Origin: a bacterium | Lineage (GTDB): Bacteria > Krumholzibacteriota > Krumholzibacteriia > LZORAL124-64-63 | Length of the DNA: 64,000 bases | Reading direction: 5' to 3' | NCBI GenBank assembly: GCA_016712675.1 | Contig: JADJQR010000001.1 | Coordinates: 1,488,001-1,552,000 of the forward strand | Shown: positions 1-8,952 of the stretch, one piece after another | Layout of the letters: the number at the start of each line of letters is the position of its first letter | Position numbering within the stretch: the stretch's first letter is position 1 | Notes under the pieces: model-generated | Seen by the model: the letters and a program-made list of their open reading frames with translations, nothing else | Database searches by the model: none | Told to the model about the DNA's origin: nothing | Position numbers and translations under genes: made by a program

Positions 1-386
1 TACTCGTCCTGCACGTGCGCGTACCGCTCCAGGAGGGCTTCCATGCGGTCGGCCTGCTCCGGGTCGGCCAGCGCCAGTTGGATCTCGTGCAGTTCGTGGT
101 GGAGGTCGCCCAGCCGGCCGCTGCCGGCGATGGCCTCGTCCAGGACGGCGCGCCCGGACATCTCGCCGATGTCCTGGCGAAAGTAGCCGATGGTCAGCTG
201 CCGGGGAATCGATACCGAGCCTTCATCCGGCGCCTCCTCGCCGACCAGCATCCGCAGCAGCGTCGTCTTGCCGGCCCCGTTGGGGCCGACCAGCCCGATC
301 TTCTCGCCCGGGTTGATCTGCAGCGAGGCCTCGACGAAGAGGATCTGGCTGCCGTAGCGCTTCGAGACGTTGGCCAGGGCGATCAT
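1..386 (-). CDS. ABC-F family ATPase, N-terminal fragment (cut by window edge)
   Basis: The reverse strand reads as the first 128 residues of an ABC ATPase without membrane segments. Walker A (GPNGAGKTT) is at residues 34-42, followed by a Q-loop region (IGYFRQD, about 67-72) and the acidic linker typical of ABC-F proteins (Uup/EttA/YdiF type). These bind ribosomes or act in translation regulation or antibiotic protection. The ATG at 386 is the first plausible start; only ATT or ordinary codons lie in frame upstream. The signature motif, second ATPase half and interdomain linker lie outside the window, so the subfamily cannot be assigned. It is divergent from the kinase gene at 596. Confidence 0.85.
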   Translation of the reverse strand, partial: MIALANVSKRYGSQILFVEASLQINPGEKIGLVGPNGAGKTTLLRMLVGEEAPDEGSVSIPRQLTIGYFRQDIGEMSGRAVLDEAIAGSGRLGDLHHELHEIQLALADPEQADRMEALLERYAHVQDE

Positions 387-469
387 GAACGGCTCCGGGT
401 CGCGGGCAATGGTGGGGTGACACGGCCCGAAATAGTGCACGCGGCGCGGCCCGGGCGCCAGCGCCCGCG

Positions 470-499
470 TTGACGGGCTTCGCGTCGGGGTGCTACGCT
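470..499 (+). promoter_or_regulatory. candidate sigma70-type promoter of the Ser/Thr kinase gene
   Basis: TTGACG (470-475) and TACGCT (494-499) are separated by 18 bases. TG at 491-492 makes an extended -10 (TGCTACGCT). It lies about 100 bases upstream of the GTG start at 596, in the only non-coding stretch between two divergent genes. The assignment rests on motif match alone. Confidence 0.45.
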
Positions 500-595
500 A
501 GCTTTCCGTGACCAGGCCGTGGGCGCCCGCCCCGCCCGGGACCGGCCCCGCGCCGCGATGCCCGCATCCCTGTCCCTGCCGCCGGGAGACCCGTC

Positions 596-3082
596 GTGGA
601 CGACGACGACCGGACACTCGACCTGCCGTCGCGGCCCCCCGGTTCCGCCGCCGACGAACGCGTGTCCGGTGGCGTTCCGCCCGGTGCCGATCCGGTGTCC
701 GAGGGACGCCGCATCGGGCCCTACCTGCTGCGCCGCCGGATCGGCGAGGGCGGCATGGGCCTGGTCTGGGAAGCGGACCAGCAGGAGCCCATCCGTCGCC
801 GCGTTGCCTTGAAGATGGTCAAGCGCGGCATGGACACCGCCGAGTTCATCGCCCGCTTCAGTTCCGAGCGCCAGGCGCTGGCGATGATGAACCACCCGGC
901 CATCGCCCGCGTGCTGGACGCTGGGGCCACGGAGGAGGGGCGGCCGTACTTCGTCATGGAGTACGTCGAGGGCGTTCCGTTGAACGTCTATTGCGATCAG
1001 GAACGCCTCAGCCTCCGACGGCGACTCGAGCTGTTCATCCATGTCTGCGAGGGCGTGCAGCATGCCCACCAGAAGGCGATCATCCACCGCGATCTCAAGC
1101 CTTCGAACGTGCTGGTCACGGAAGTTGACGGGCAGCCGCTGCCGAAGATCATCGACTTCGGCGTGGCCAAGGCGCTGGACCGCTCGCAGTTCGACGACAC
1201 GCTGAGCACCGGCGCCGGGCAGCTCATCGGCACGCCTGAATACATGAGCCCCGAGCAGACGGGGCTGACGGGCGAGGGCCTGGACACGCGGACCGACGTC
1301 TACGCGCTGGGCGTGCTGCTGTACGAGCTGCTGGTGGGCCAGCGCCCCTTCCGGCGCGAGGACCTGGCGGCCCTCAACTTCCTGGAGGTGCTGCAGGTCA
1401 TCCGCGAGGTCGAGCCGCCGCGGCCGAGCACGCGCACGACCACCATCGCCCGGCATACGCCGGCCGAGGCGCAGGAGCTGGCGCACAATCGGGACTGCGA
1501 GCCGGAGCTCATGGTCCGCGGGCTGCGCGGTGACCTGGACTGGATCACGATGAAGGCGCTCGAGAAGGACCGCGAGCGCCGCTACGACTCGGCCAGCGCG
1601 CTGGCCGAGGACGTGCGTCGCCACCTGGCCGACGAACCGGTGAACGCCGGGCCGCCGTCGCGCCGCTACCGCGTGCGCAAGTTCGTGCGCCGCCACCGCA
1701 CGGGCGTGCTGGCCGGCGCCACGGCGCTGGTCGCCATCCTGCTGGGCATTGCCGGCACCACCACGGGCATGATCCGCGCCGTCAATGCCGAGCGGCGCGC
1801 CCGGCTGGAGGCCGAAACGGCCCGGCAGGTCTCGGGCTTCCTGGTCGGCCTGTTCGAGGTGGCCGATCCGGACCAGGCCCGCGGCAACACCATCACCGCG
1901 CGGGAGATCCTCGACGCCGGCAGTGACCGGATCGGGCGCGAGCTCTCCGGCCAGCCGCAGACGCAGGCCCGGCTGCTGGGTACCATGGGCACCGTCTACC
2001 GGAAGCTGGGCCTGTACGAGGAGGCCGAGCCCAAGCTGCTGCGCGCCCTCGAACTCCGGCGCGCGGTCCCCGACGTGCCGGCCGCCGACCTGGCCGCGGC
2101 GCTCGGCGACCTGGCGGACCTGCACCTGGACCAAGCTCGCTACAAGGAAGCGGAGGCGGCCATCGCCGAAGCCTTGCCCCTGCTCGACGACTCCGAACGG
2201 GAGGGTCGCCTGCACCTGGCTTCGCGCCTGACCGACCTGGGCAGCGTCTACCGCCGCCAGGGTCGCTTCGACGAGGCTGATCCGCTCTACCGGCGGGCCC
2301 TGGAACTGCGGCTGGCGGAGTTGGGCCCGCGTTCGACGGACGTCGCCGCCAGCTACAACTCCCTGGCCATCCTCTCCTGGAACCGGGGGCGCTTCGACGA
2401 GGCGGAGCAGCTCTACGGACAGGCCCTGGCCATCTGGGAGGCCGCTTACGGCCAGGACCACGCCGACGTGGCCAAGGGTCTGAACAACCTGGCGCTGCTG
2501 TATCACCACCAGAAGCGATACGACAAGGCCGAGGCGATGTACACGCGCGCGGTCGGCATCTACGAGCGCATCCTCGGCGCCGACCATCCGCGCCTGGCAA
2601 CGGCGATCAACAACCTGGCGCTGGTCGTGCATGAACAGGGCCGGCTGGACGAGGCCGAGCCGCTCTACCGCCGCGCCTTGGCCATCCGCGAGAGCGTGCT
2701 CGGGCCGGGCCATCCGGACGTCGCCCAGACGCTGAACAACATCGGCAACCTGCAGCGTGACCGTCGGCGTTGGACGGAGGCTCGTGCCGATTATGACCGC
2801 GCCCTGGCGATCCGCACGTCCGCCCTCGGGTCCGGCCATGCCGACGTGGGCTGGACGCTGCGCGACCTCGGGCGCCTCGAGCGGGAGCAGGGCCGTCCCG
2901 AGGCGGCGGAGGAGTGCTTCGGCCGTGCGCTCGAGATCTTCGAGGCCAGCCTCGGCCGCGAGCACCCGGACCTGGCCGAGTTCCTGGACGACTACGCCCT
3001 GGCCGAACGCGACCTCGGCCGCACTGCGAGCGCCGACTCCCTTCGTCGGTGGGCCGACCGCGTCCGCCCGGCGAGCCCCTGA
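596..3082 (+). CDS. receptor-like serine/threonine protein kinase with C-terminal TPR repeats
   Basis: Predicted membrane Ser/Thr kinase of 828 residues. The kinase domain (about 40-350) has a glycine loop GEGGMG (50-55), VALK lysine 73, HRDLKPSN (164-171), DFG (187-189), the GTPEYMSPEQ activation/P+1 region (212-221) and an Asp-Val-Tyr helix, so it looks catalytically competent. One membrane segment follows (about 369-393). Then come roughly nine 42-residue kinesin-light-chain-type TPR units to the C terminus, often containing NNLALL or DEAEPLYRRAL. By topology the TPR part would be extracytoplasmic and could sense or scaffold. The GTG start at 596 follows a GGGAG at about 585. No cognate substrate or FHA protein is adjacent; an RsbU-like phosphatase lies 28 kb away. 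Kinases of this architecture are abundant in Acidobacteria, Planctomycetes and Eisenbacteria-like genomes. Confidence 0.92.
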   Translation: MDDDDRTLDLPSRPPGSAADERVSGGVPPGADPVSEGRRIGPYLLRRRIGEGGMGLVWEADQQEPIRRRVALKMVKRGMDTAEFIARFSSERQALAMMNHPAIARVLDAGATEEGRPYFVMEYVEGVPLNVYCDQERLSLRRRLELFIHVCEGVQHAHQKAIIHRDLKPSNVLVTEVDGQPLPKIIDFGVAKALDRSQFDDTLSTGAGQLIGTPEYMSPEQTGLTGEGLDTRTDVYALGVLLYELLVGQRPFRREDLAALNFLEVLQVIREVEPPRPSTRTTTIARHTPAEAQELAHNRDCEPELMVRGLRGDLDWITMKALEKDRERRYDSASALAEDVRRHLADEPVNAGPPSRRYRVRKFVRRHRTGVLAGATALVAILLGIAGTTTGMIRAVNAERRARLEAETARQVSGFLVGLFEVADPDQARGNTITAREILDAGSDRIGRELSGQPQTQARLLGTMGTVYRKLGLYEEAEPKLLRALELRRAVPDVPAADLAAALGDLADLHLDQARYKEAEAAIAEALPLLDDSEREGRLHLASRLTDLGSVYRRQGRFDEADPLYRRALELRLAELGPRSTDVAASYNSLAILSWNRGRFDEAEQLYGQALAIWEAAYGQDHADVAKGLNNLALLYHHQKRYDKAEAMYTRAVGIYERILGADHPRLATAINNLALVVHEQGRLDEAEPLYRRALAIRESVLGPGHPDVAQTLNNIGNLQRDRRRWTEARADYDRALAIRTSALGSGHADVGWTLRDLGRLEREQGRPEAAEECFGRALEIFEASLGREHPDLAEFLDDYALAERDLGRTASADSLRRWADRVRPASP

Positions 3083-3117
3083 ATCGCGGAAATTCACGAA
3101 ACGGCTATCATGGAATG

Positions 3118-3126
3118 TGCTAGTCT
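3118..3126 (+). promoter_or_regulatory. candidate extended -10 element for the lipoprotein gene
   Basis: TGCTAGTCT lies about 100 bases upstream of the ATG at 3223, in the 140-base gap after the kinase gene. No good -35 hexamer sits at normal spacing; TTCACG at 3093 is 22 bases away. The call rests on similarity to the same TGCTAnnnT pattern upstream of other genes here. Confidence 0.25.
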
Positions 3127-3222
3127 CGATTGAGCCGCCGGGCCGGTCAGGCGCGCGCGGCCACCATGCGTCGCTCGCGCGCGTCGATTCCGGCCACCCG
3201 TGAAGCGCATCTGGAGGCTGAC

Positions 3223-5049
3223 ATGTCGTTGTCGTTCAAGAAGTTGATCATAGCCGGGGCCGTTCTGGCCCTGCTCGCCGGCTGCAGCCGGCAATCGCCC
3301 CTGGACGCCGGTTCGGGCGAGTTGGGGCCCCGCGGTTCGGACAAAGATGGGAGCGAGGCCCTGGCGCCGCCCGCGATCGCGATCTCGCCGGGCTCGGGCC
3401 TGGCGCACGGCGGCGTTTCGCTGGTGGGCGTGGAAGCGGCCGAACTGACGGTCACGGTCCCGGCGGGGGCCCAGGTGCGGCAGGTGCTGCTGTACTGGGC
3501 CGGCGGGTCGATCGCCGTCGATGGCGACGATGCCATCGAACTCGACGGCGTGGCCGTCGCAGGGGAGCTGATTGGCGGCCCGACCTGGTTCTACAGTCTG
3601 CTGGGCGCCAACTACCACTTCTCGGCCTACCGGGCCGACGTCACGCGCCTGGGGCTGGTCGGTCCGGGCACCACCACGCTGACCGTGTCGGGCTTCGATT
3701 TCCCGACCGGCGCCGCGGACGAGAACAACGGCGCCAGCCTCCTGGTCGTGTGGGATGACGGCACGAGCGCGGGCATCCAGCTGCGCGACGGGCTGGACCT
3801 TGCCTACTTCGGCTTCGCCGGCGTGCTGAACAACACGGTCCCGCAGGTCTTCGCGGTGACGCCCGCCGACTCCGACCGCCTGGCGCAGCTGGTGCTGATG
3901 GCCGCCAGCGTGGGGCAGGACCGGCCGACGCGCGTCGTCGTGACGACGACGGCGGGTGTCCAGGTCTTCGAGAACCCGATGGGCGGCGCCGATGGGTCCC
4001 ACTGGGAGTCGATCGAGCTGCCGGTCCTGATCCCGGCCGGCGTCGCCTCCGTGACCGCGGAACTGGTCTCCACGCCCGGGTACACGCCCCGCGGCGCGTC
4101 GCTCGGCTGGGTGGGCGCGGCCCTGGTGGAACCCGCTGCAGGTCAGGGCCCTGCGCCGTGGACGATCTCGGGGACGGTCTTCGTCGATGCCGACCAGGAT
4201 GGGACCCGGGACGAGTCCGAGACCATCCTGCCGAACACGGCCGTCGACCTGGCTGCGGCCGTGGGCACGAACGGCATCACGATCACGGCGTTGACCGGGC
4301 CGGACGGGCGCTACCAGTTCAGCGTCCCGGCCGGCAGCTACGTGGTGCGGATCGACACCGCGGCGCATCCGGCCTCGTTCAATCCCGACCTCGGGGCCTA
4401 CTTCGAGGCTACCGGGCCGCTCGAGCGGGCCGTGACGGTCGGCCCTTCGGCCGGGGGCAACGACTTCGGCTTCAAGCCGAACGACACGTGGCTGCTGGCG
4501 GCGATCGATTCCGGGCAGCTGGTGCCCGAGGGGCTCACGCAGGCGATGTGGCGGCAGGTCTTCCGCTGCGCCCTGCTGGCCGAGAACCGTGCCGGTGAGT
4601 TGGAGGACGAGGTGGAAGGCGCGCTGTGGCGCGGCGGGTACTACGGCGACGACTGCGGCGTCGTGACCGAGCGCCTGTTCTACGACGCCGTGGCGCTGCG
4701 TCAGCTGTTGACCGCGGTCACGGAACTCCACCTGCCCGAACCATTCGTGTTCGACGAGGGCCAGGAGCTGATCCGCGCCTACAAGCTCCTGTCGCTGCTG
4801 CCGCGCAACGACGAGGAGGCGCTCCTGCAGGAGACGCTGGTCACCGAACTGAACTACGTGACCGGCCGGGCTCCCGCCGGGCAACTGGACCTGATCTACT
4901 CGCTGGCCGGTTGGGCCGAGTCGCTGCTGGCCTCGAGCGAGAACGACGCGGTGGCGACCGCCGACAAGGACCGCAACGCCGACCTTCGTCGCGCGCTGAC
5001 GGTCCTCGAGGCGCTCAACACCGGCGGTGGTGGGGGCGTGGACGAGTAG
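3223..5049 (+). CDS. secreted lipoprotein with SdrD_B/Cna-B-like domain
   Basis: A 608-residue surface or periplasmic lipoprotein. The N-terminus (MSLSFKKLIIAG, then LALLAGC) is a type II signal peptide with lipobox Leu-Ala-Gly-Cys. The ATG at 3223 has a clear GGAGG at about 3213. Residues ~50-300 form a beta-rich region (HGGVSLVGVEAAELTV, QVRQVLLYWAGGS) resembling surface-domain families such as DUF3344. Residues ~310-420 contain ISGTVFVDADQDGTRDESE and GPDGRYQFSVPAGSY, the hallmark of SdrD_B/Cna-B-like Ig folds, where the Asp-rich loop often binds calcium. The ~180-residue helical C-terminus has no recognised family. It stands alone between the kinase gene and a strong hairpin. No sortase signal is seen, and the substrate or partner is unknown. 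Confidence 0.8.
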   Translation: MSLSFKKLIIAGAVLALLAGCSRQSPLDAGSGELGPRGSDKDGSEALAPPAIAISPGSGLAHGGVSLVGVEAAELTVTVPAGAQVRQVLLYWAGGSIAVDGDDAIELDGVAVAGELIGGPTWFYSLLGANYHFSAYRADVTRLGLVGPGTTTLTVSGFDFPTGAADENNGASLLVVWDDGTSAGIQLRDGLDLAYFGFAGVLNNTVPQVFAVTPADSDRLAQLVLMAASVGQDRPTRVVVTTTAGVQVFENPMGGADGSHWESIELPVLIPAGVASVTAELVSTPGYTPRGASLGWVGAALVEPAAGQGPAPWTISGTVFVDADQDGTRDESETILPNTAVDLAAAVGTNGITITALTGPDGRYQFSVPAGSYVVRIDTAAHPASFNPDLGAYFEATGPLERAVTVGPSAGGNDFGFKPNDTWLLAAIDSGQLVPEGLTQAMWRQVFRCALLAENRAGELEDEVEGALWRGGYYGDDCGVVTERLFYDAVALRQLLTAVTELHLPEPFVFDEGQELIRAYKLLSLLPRNDEEALLQETLVTELNYVTGRAPAGQLDLIYSLAGWAESLLASSENDAVATADKDRNADLRRALTVLEALNTGGGGGVDE

Positions 5050-5075
5050 CTCCCGCCTGGCTGACGTGATGAACA

Positions 5076-5127
5076 GGGATCCCGGGCAGTCCTCGCGCCT
5101 TCGGCGAGGCGGAGTGCCCGGGATCCC
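5076..5127. terminator. bidirectional intrinsic terminator-like hairpin
   Basis: Perfect 13-base arms (5076-5088 and 5115-5127, GGGATCCCGGGCA and its complement) enclose a second perfect 6-base stem (5091-5096/5104-5109). It lies between the convergent lipoprotein and sdhB genes. The flanking T-tract is weak on both sides, so termination strength is uncertain. Confidence 0.65.
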
Positions 5128-5166
5128 CTCTTGTCACCACTGCCCGGCGCAACGCCGTCCGGAGGG

Positions 5167-6000
5167 TTAGTCGCCGCCGGAGCTGCGCACCTTGTCGGCG
5201 CCGACCCAGGCCGCCTTGATGTACTCGCGGCGCATCTTGGCGATGTTCTGGATCGAGATCTGCTTCGGGCACACGGCTTCGCACTCGCCGTGGTTGGAGC
5301 AGTCGCCGAAGCCTTCGCTGTCCATCTGCGCGATCATCGCCAGCGCCCGGCGCCCGCGCTCGGGAGCGCCCTGCGGCAGCCAGGCGAACTGGCTGATCTT
5401 GGCGCTGACGAACAGCGAGGCCGAGGCGTTCGGGCAGGCGGCCACACAGGCTCCGCAGCCGATGCAGGTGGCCGCGTCCATCGCGTTGTCGGCGCAGTCC
5501 TTCGGCACCAGGACGGCGTTGCCGTCCGGGGCCGAGCCCACGTTGGTGGAGATGAAGCCGCCCTTGCGCTGGATGCGGTCAAAGGCCTCGCGGTCGACCA
5601 CCAGGTCCTTGATGATCGGGAACGGGCCGGCGCGGAACGGCTCCACGGTGATGGTGTCGCCGTCCTGGTACTGCCGCATGCGGATCTCGCAGGTCGTCGT
5701 GCCGGCGTGCTTGCCGTGGGCCACGCCGCTGACGACCAGGCCGCAGGTGCCGCAGATGCCCTCGCGGCAGTCGCTGTCGAACTCGATCGCCTCGTCGCCC
5801 TTGCGAATGAGGTCCTCGTTCAGGATATCGAGCATCTCCAGCAGGGACATCTCCTGCTGGATGCCGTGGACCGTGTAGTCGACGAATCGACCCTGGGCCT
5901 GGCGGCCGGCCTGGCGCCAGATCTTCAGGTGGATCGTCATGCCCTTGGTCGCTGCGTCCTTGGGGGCGCTGCTTCCCTTGCTCGCGGAACTGTCGCTCAT
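5167..6000 (-). CDS. sdhB: succinate dehydrogenase/fumarate reductase iron-sulfur subunit
   Basis: A 277-residue Fe-S subunit of the membrane complex that couples succinate oxidation (or fumarate reduction) to the quinone pool. The N-terminal plant-type [2Fe-2S] ferredoxin domain has CREGICGTC (Cys 78, 83, 86) and a fourth Cys at about 104. The C-terminal domain has CIGCGACVAACP and CSNHGECEAVCP, supplying ligands for the [4Fe-4S] and [3Fe-4S] clusters. It is the last gene of sdhC-sdhA-sdhB, starting 15 bases after sdhA. The first ~20 residues are a Ser/Ala-rich extension, and the Met at residue 21 is a possible alternative start. Direction of catalysis cannot be read from sequence. Confidence 0.95.
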   Translation of the reverse strand: MSDSSASKGSSAPKDAATKGMTIHLKIWRQAGRQAQGRFVDYTVHGIQQEMSLLEMLDILNEDLIRKGDEAIEFDSDCREGICGTCGLVVSGVAHGKHAGTTTCEIRMRQYQDGDTITVEPFRAGPFPIIKDLVVDREAFDRIQRKGGFISTNVGSAPDGNAVLVPKDCADNAMDAATCIGCGACVAACPNASASLFVSAKISQFAWLPQGAPERGRRALAMIAQMDSEGFGDCSNHGECEAVCPKQISIQNIAKMRREYIKAAWVGADKVRSSGGD

Positions 6001-6015
6001 CGGACCAACCTTCCC

Positions 6016-7947
6016 TTACTTGTAGCTGCGGGTCTTCAGTTCGACGTTCTCGAACACCAGCGGTTCCTTGTGCATGACCGGCTCCCTGCCGGGGCCGGTG
6101 TACTCCCAGGCCGAGACGAAGGTGAAGTTGGCATCGTCGCGCTTCGCCTCGCCCTCGGGGGTCTGGTGTTCCTCGCGGAAATGGCCGCCGCACGACTCCT
6201 CGCGCATCAGGGCGTCGCGCGCCATCAGTTCGCCCAGTTCGAGGTAGTCGCACAGGCGGTTGGCCTGCTCGAGCTGCTTGTTCAGGTCGGCCGCGGTGCC
6301 GGTCAGGGCCAGGTCGTGCCAGAACGACTCGCGCAGCTTGCCGATCGCGGCGATGGCCTCGTTCAGGCCCGCCGTGTTGCGGGCCATGCCGACCTTGTCC
6401 CACATCGTGCGACCCAGGTCCCAGTGGATGTCCCGCACGGTGCGCTTGCCCTTGATGGAGAGCAGGCGCTGCAGGTGCGTGCGCGATTCCTCCTCGACGG
6501 CCTTGAAGGCGTCGTGGTCGGCCTTGACGTTCGAGACCTTCGCGCCGGCCAGGTAGGAGGCCACCACCCGCGGCACCACGAAGTAGCCGTCGGCCAGGCC
6601 CTGCATCAGGGCGCTGGCGCCCAGGCGGTTGGCCCCGTGGTCGGAGAAGTTCGCCTCGCCCGCCACGAACAGGCCGTCGATCGTCCCCTGCAGGTTGTAG
6701 TCCACCCAGAGGCCGCCCATCGTGTAGTGGGGGGCGGGGTAGATCATCATCGGCGTGTCGTAGGGGCTGTCACCGAGGATCTCGCGGTACATGTCGAACA
6801 GGTTGCCGTAGCGGTCGCCCACGACGTCCTTGCCCAGCCGCTTGATGGCGTCGGCGAAGTCCAGGTACACCGACTGCGGCGAGAAGTAGGCGCTCTTGCC
6901 CTGGTCGCACTCGACCTTGGCCGCCCGCGCCGCGATGTCGCGCGGCACCAGATTGCCGAAGGCCGGGTAGCGGCGCTCCAGGTAGTAGTCGCGCTCGGCC
7001 TCGGGAATGTCGTTCGGCCGGCGCTTGTCGTTCGGCTTCTTCGGCACCCAGACGCGGCCGTCGTTGCGCAGGCTCTCGCTCATCAGGGTCAGCTTGGACT
7101 GGTAGTCGCCCATCTGCGGCACGGCCGTCGGGTGGATCTGCGTGTAGCAGGGGTTGCTGAACAACGCACCGCGCCGGTGCGCCCGCCAGATCGCCGTCGC
7201 GTTGCAGTTGACGGCGTTGGTCGAGAGGTAGAACACCGGGCTGTAACCGCCGGTGGCCAGCACCACGGCGTCGGCGGCGAAGCGCTTGATCTCGCCCGTG
7301 GTCAACTCGCGGGCGATGATGCCGCGGGCGCGGCCATCGACCACGACCAGGTCCAGCATCTCGTGGCGCGGGTACATCTTCACCGTGCCGGCCTCGATCT
7401 GCCGCACCAGCGCGCTGTAGACGCCCAGCAGCAGCTGCTGGCCGGTCTGCCCGCGCGCGTAGAAGGTGCGGCTGACCTGCACGCCGCCGAACGAACGGTT
7501 GGCCAGCGCGCCGCCGTACTCGCGCGCGAAGGGAACGCCCATCGCCACGCTCTGGTCGATGATGGCGGTCGACAGCTGCGCCAGCCGGTAGACGTTGGCT
7601 TCCCGGGAACGGTAATCGCCGCCCTTGATCGTGTCGTAGAACAGGCGATGCACGCTGTCTGCATCGTTCTGGTAGTTCTTGGCGGCATTGATGCCGCCTT
7701 GCGCGGCCACGCTGTGCGCGCGGCGCGGCGTGTCCTGGATGCAGAAGTTCAGCACGTTGTAGCCCAGCTCGCCCAGGGTGGCCGCGGCGCCGCCGCCGGC
7801 CAGGCCGGTACCCACGACAATCACCGTGAACTTGCGGCGGTTGCCCCCGGGGGCCACCAGGGGGTTGTCCATCGCGTGGCGGTCCCACTTGTCGGCAAGC
7901 GGGCCGGCGGGAATCCTGGCGTCAAGGACGCGGTTGCCCGTGATCAT
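6016..7947 (-). CDS. sdhA: succinate dehydrogenase/fumarate reductase flavoprotein subunit
   Basis: A 643-residue FAD subunit carrying the succinate/fumarate active site. The dinucleotide-binding motif [10 protein letters not shown] is near residue 47. The motif [11 protein letters not shown] (about 79-89) contains the His used for covalent FAD attachment in the family. [14 protein letters not shown] and [10 protein letters not shown] further on match conserved flavoprotein and active-site stretches. Size and gene order match the SdhCAB type with a single cytochrome b558 subunit found in Bacteroidota, Chlorobi and other groups. The stop of sdhC lies one base upstream of the start, so translation is probably coupled. 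Confidence 0.96.
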   Translation of the reverse strand: MITGNRVLDARIPAGPLADKWDRHAMDNPLVAPGGNRRKFTVIVVGTGLAGGGAAATLGELGYNVLNFCIQDTPRRAHSVAAQGGINAAKNYQNDADSVHRLFYDTIKGGDYRSREANVYRLAQLSTAIIDQSVAMGVPFAREYGGALANRSFGGVQVSRTFYARGQTGQQLLLGVYSALVRQIEAGTVKMYPRHEMLDLVVVDGRARGIIARELTTGEIKRFAADAVVLATGGYSPVFYLSTNAVNCNATAIWRAHRRGALFSNPCYTQIHPTAVPQMGDYQSKLTLMSESLRNDGRVWVPKKPNDKRRPNDIPEAERDYYLERRYPAFGNLVPRDIAARAAKVECDQGKSAYFSPQSVYLDFADAIKRLGKDVVGDRYGNLFDMYREILGDSPYDTPMMIYPAPHYTMGGLWVDYNLQGTIDGLFVAGEANFSDHGANRLGASALMQGLADGYFVVPRVVASYLAGAKVSNVKADHDAFKAVEEESRTHLQRLLSIKGKRTVRDIHWDLGRTMWDKVGMARNTAGLNEAIAAIGKLRESFWHDLALTGTAADLNKQLEQANRLCDYLELGELMARDALMREESCGGHFREEHQTPEGEAKRDDANFTFVSAWEYTGPGREPVMHKEPLVFENVELKTRSYK

Positions 7948-7948
7948 C

Positions 7949-8662
7949 TCAGTGACCTCCGTGCGAGACGGCGTTCGGGTCGCCGTTGATGAACAGGACC
8001 ACCGGCAGCAGGATGAAGCCGACCGCCAGCACGATCGACACGACCAGGGCCGCCCGTGTCAGGAAGGGCAGCCAGCGGTCGTTGGTCCAGCCCAGCGACT
8101 GGAAGGCGCTCCAGGCGCCGTGCCGCAGGTGCATGCCGAGCAGGATCATCGCCACCACCGTGAAGGCGGTGAACGCCGGGTCCTTGAACGCCGTCACCAC
8201 GACCTTGAAGAGGTTCTTGGTGCCGTTCGCGTCCTTCTCGAACGCGTTCCCGGCGTTGAACTTGAACATGAAGATGTGCGCGATCACGAACACGGCGATC
8301 ACCACGCCCGAGATGATCATCGAGCGCGAGGCCAGCGTTTTGCGGCTGCGGCCACCGGCGTTCTTTGCGTACTTGTAGCCCTGCTTGCGTGCCGCCAGCT
8401 TGTCGGTCACCGCCACGGTCACCGCCGCAGCGATGTGGAAGGCGAAGATGACGAGCAGGCCCGCCTCGAAGGCGTAGATGAGCCAGCCGTGCACCGCCGT
8501 TTCCAGGAAGTGGGCGTAGCCGTTGAACGCGTCCGGGCCGATGAACAGGGTGAGGTTGCCGAGCAGATGGACGATGACGAATCCGACCAGCAGGAAGCCC
8601 GTCAGCCCGGTGATCACCTTCTTCCCGACCGATGACCAGAGGGCCGATCCGAATGACGACAT
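7949..8662 (-). CDS. sdhC: succinate dehydrogenase cytochrome b558 subunit
   Basis: A 237-residue membrane anchor with about five hydrophobic helices and conserved His residues inside or at the ends of helices ([32 protein letters not shown]). These are candidate axial ligands for two b hemes. It matches the single-subunit b558 family (TIGR02046 type) rather than the SdhC/SdhD pair. I chose the ATG at 8662, which has GGGAG about 10 bases upstream, over an in-frame ATG at 8719 that would add 19 non-hydrophobic residues. It is the first gene of the sdhCAB operon. An AT-rich palindromic region at 8741-8785 is the likely control region. Confidence 0.92.
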   Translation of the reverse strand: MSSFGSALWSSVGKKVITGLTGFLLVGFVIVHLLGNLTLFIGPDAFNGYAHFLETAVHGWLIYAFEAGLLVIFAFHIAAAVTVAVTDKLAARKQGYKYAKNAGGRSRKTLASRSMIISGVVIAVFVIAHIFMFKFNAGNAFEKDANGTKNLFKVVVTAFKDPAFTAFTVVAMILLGMHLRHGAWSAFQSLGWTNDRWLPFLTRAALVVSIVLAVGFILLPVVLFINGDPNAVSHGGH

Positions 8663-8740
8663 GAACACGCACTCCCGGGGCTGAAGACGGAAGCTCGAAG
8701 GGTTGTGATTGCCGAACATTACGCCCGCCCCCTGGGCATC

Positions 8741-8755
8741 TCAATAGCTAATTGA
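8741..8755. promoter_or_regulatory. AT-rich inverted repeat upstream of sdhC, candidate operator
   Basis: TCAAT-AGCTA-ATTGA is an inverted repeat inside a conspicuously AT-rich island (about 8738-8785) between the divergent sdhC and membrane-protein genes. It lies roughly 80 bases upstream of the chosen sdhC start. TTGAGA on the minus strand (8771-8776) could be a -35 element, but no convincing -10 follows at normal spacing. The rest of the 290-base gap (8663-8952) is GC-rich without recognisable features. Confidence 0.3.
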
Positions 8756-8952
8756 CCAGTTGATCGTCGTTCTCAACTTGTTGTGCCTGCAGGGGTAAGC
8801 CCTTCGCCCGGGGCGGCCGCAGGATCTCCGGACTGCGTGCCCGGCCGGCGGCCGGGCCACAATCGCCCCTTGCCCTGGGACCGGCGGCGGCGAATCATGC
8901 GTGCTGCGAGCCGGGCCAGGGCCGGTCCGGGCGCGGGAAAGGGAGTTGCCGG

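Noticed and set aside
383-3097. Long open frame antisense to the kinase gene (about 900 codons)
   Set aside because: The opposite strand carries a clear kinase-TPR gene. Such antisense frames arise from high GC at third codon positions and have low-complexity products.
5131-7989. Plus-strand open frame of about 950 codons across the sdh genes
   Set aside because: sdhA and sdhB on the minus strand contain the full family motifs. This frame is a GC shadow.
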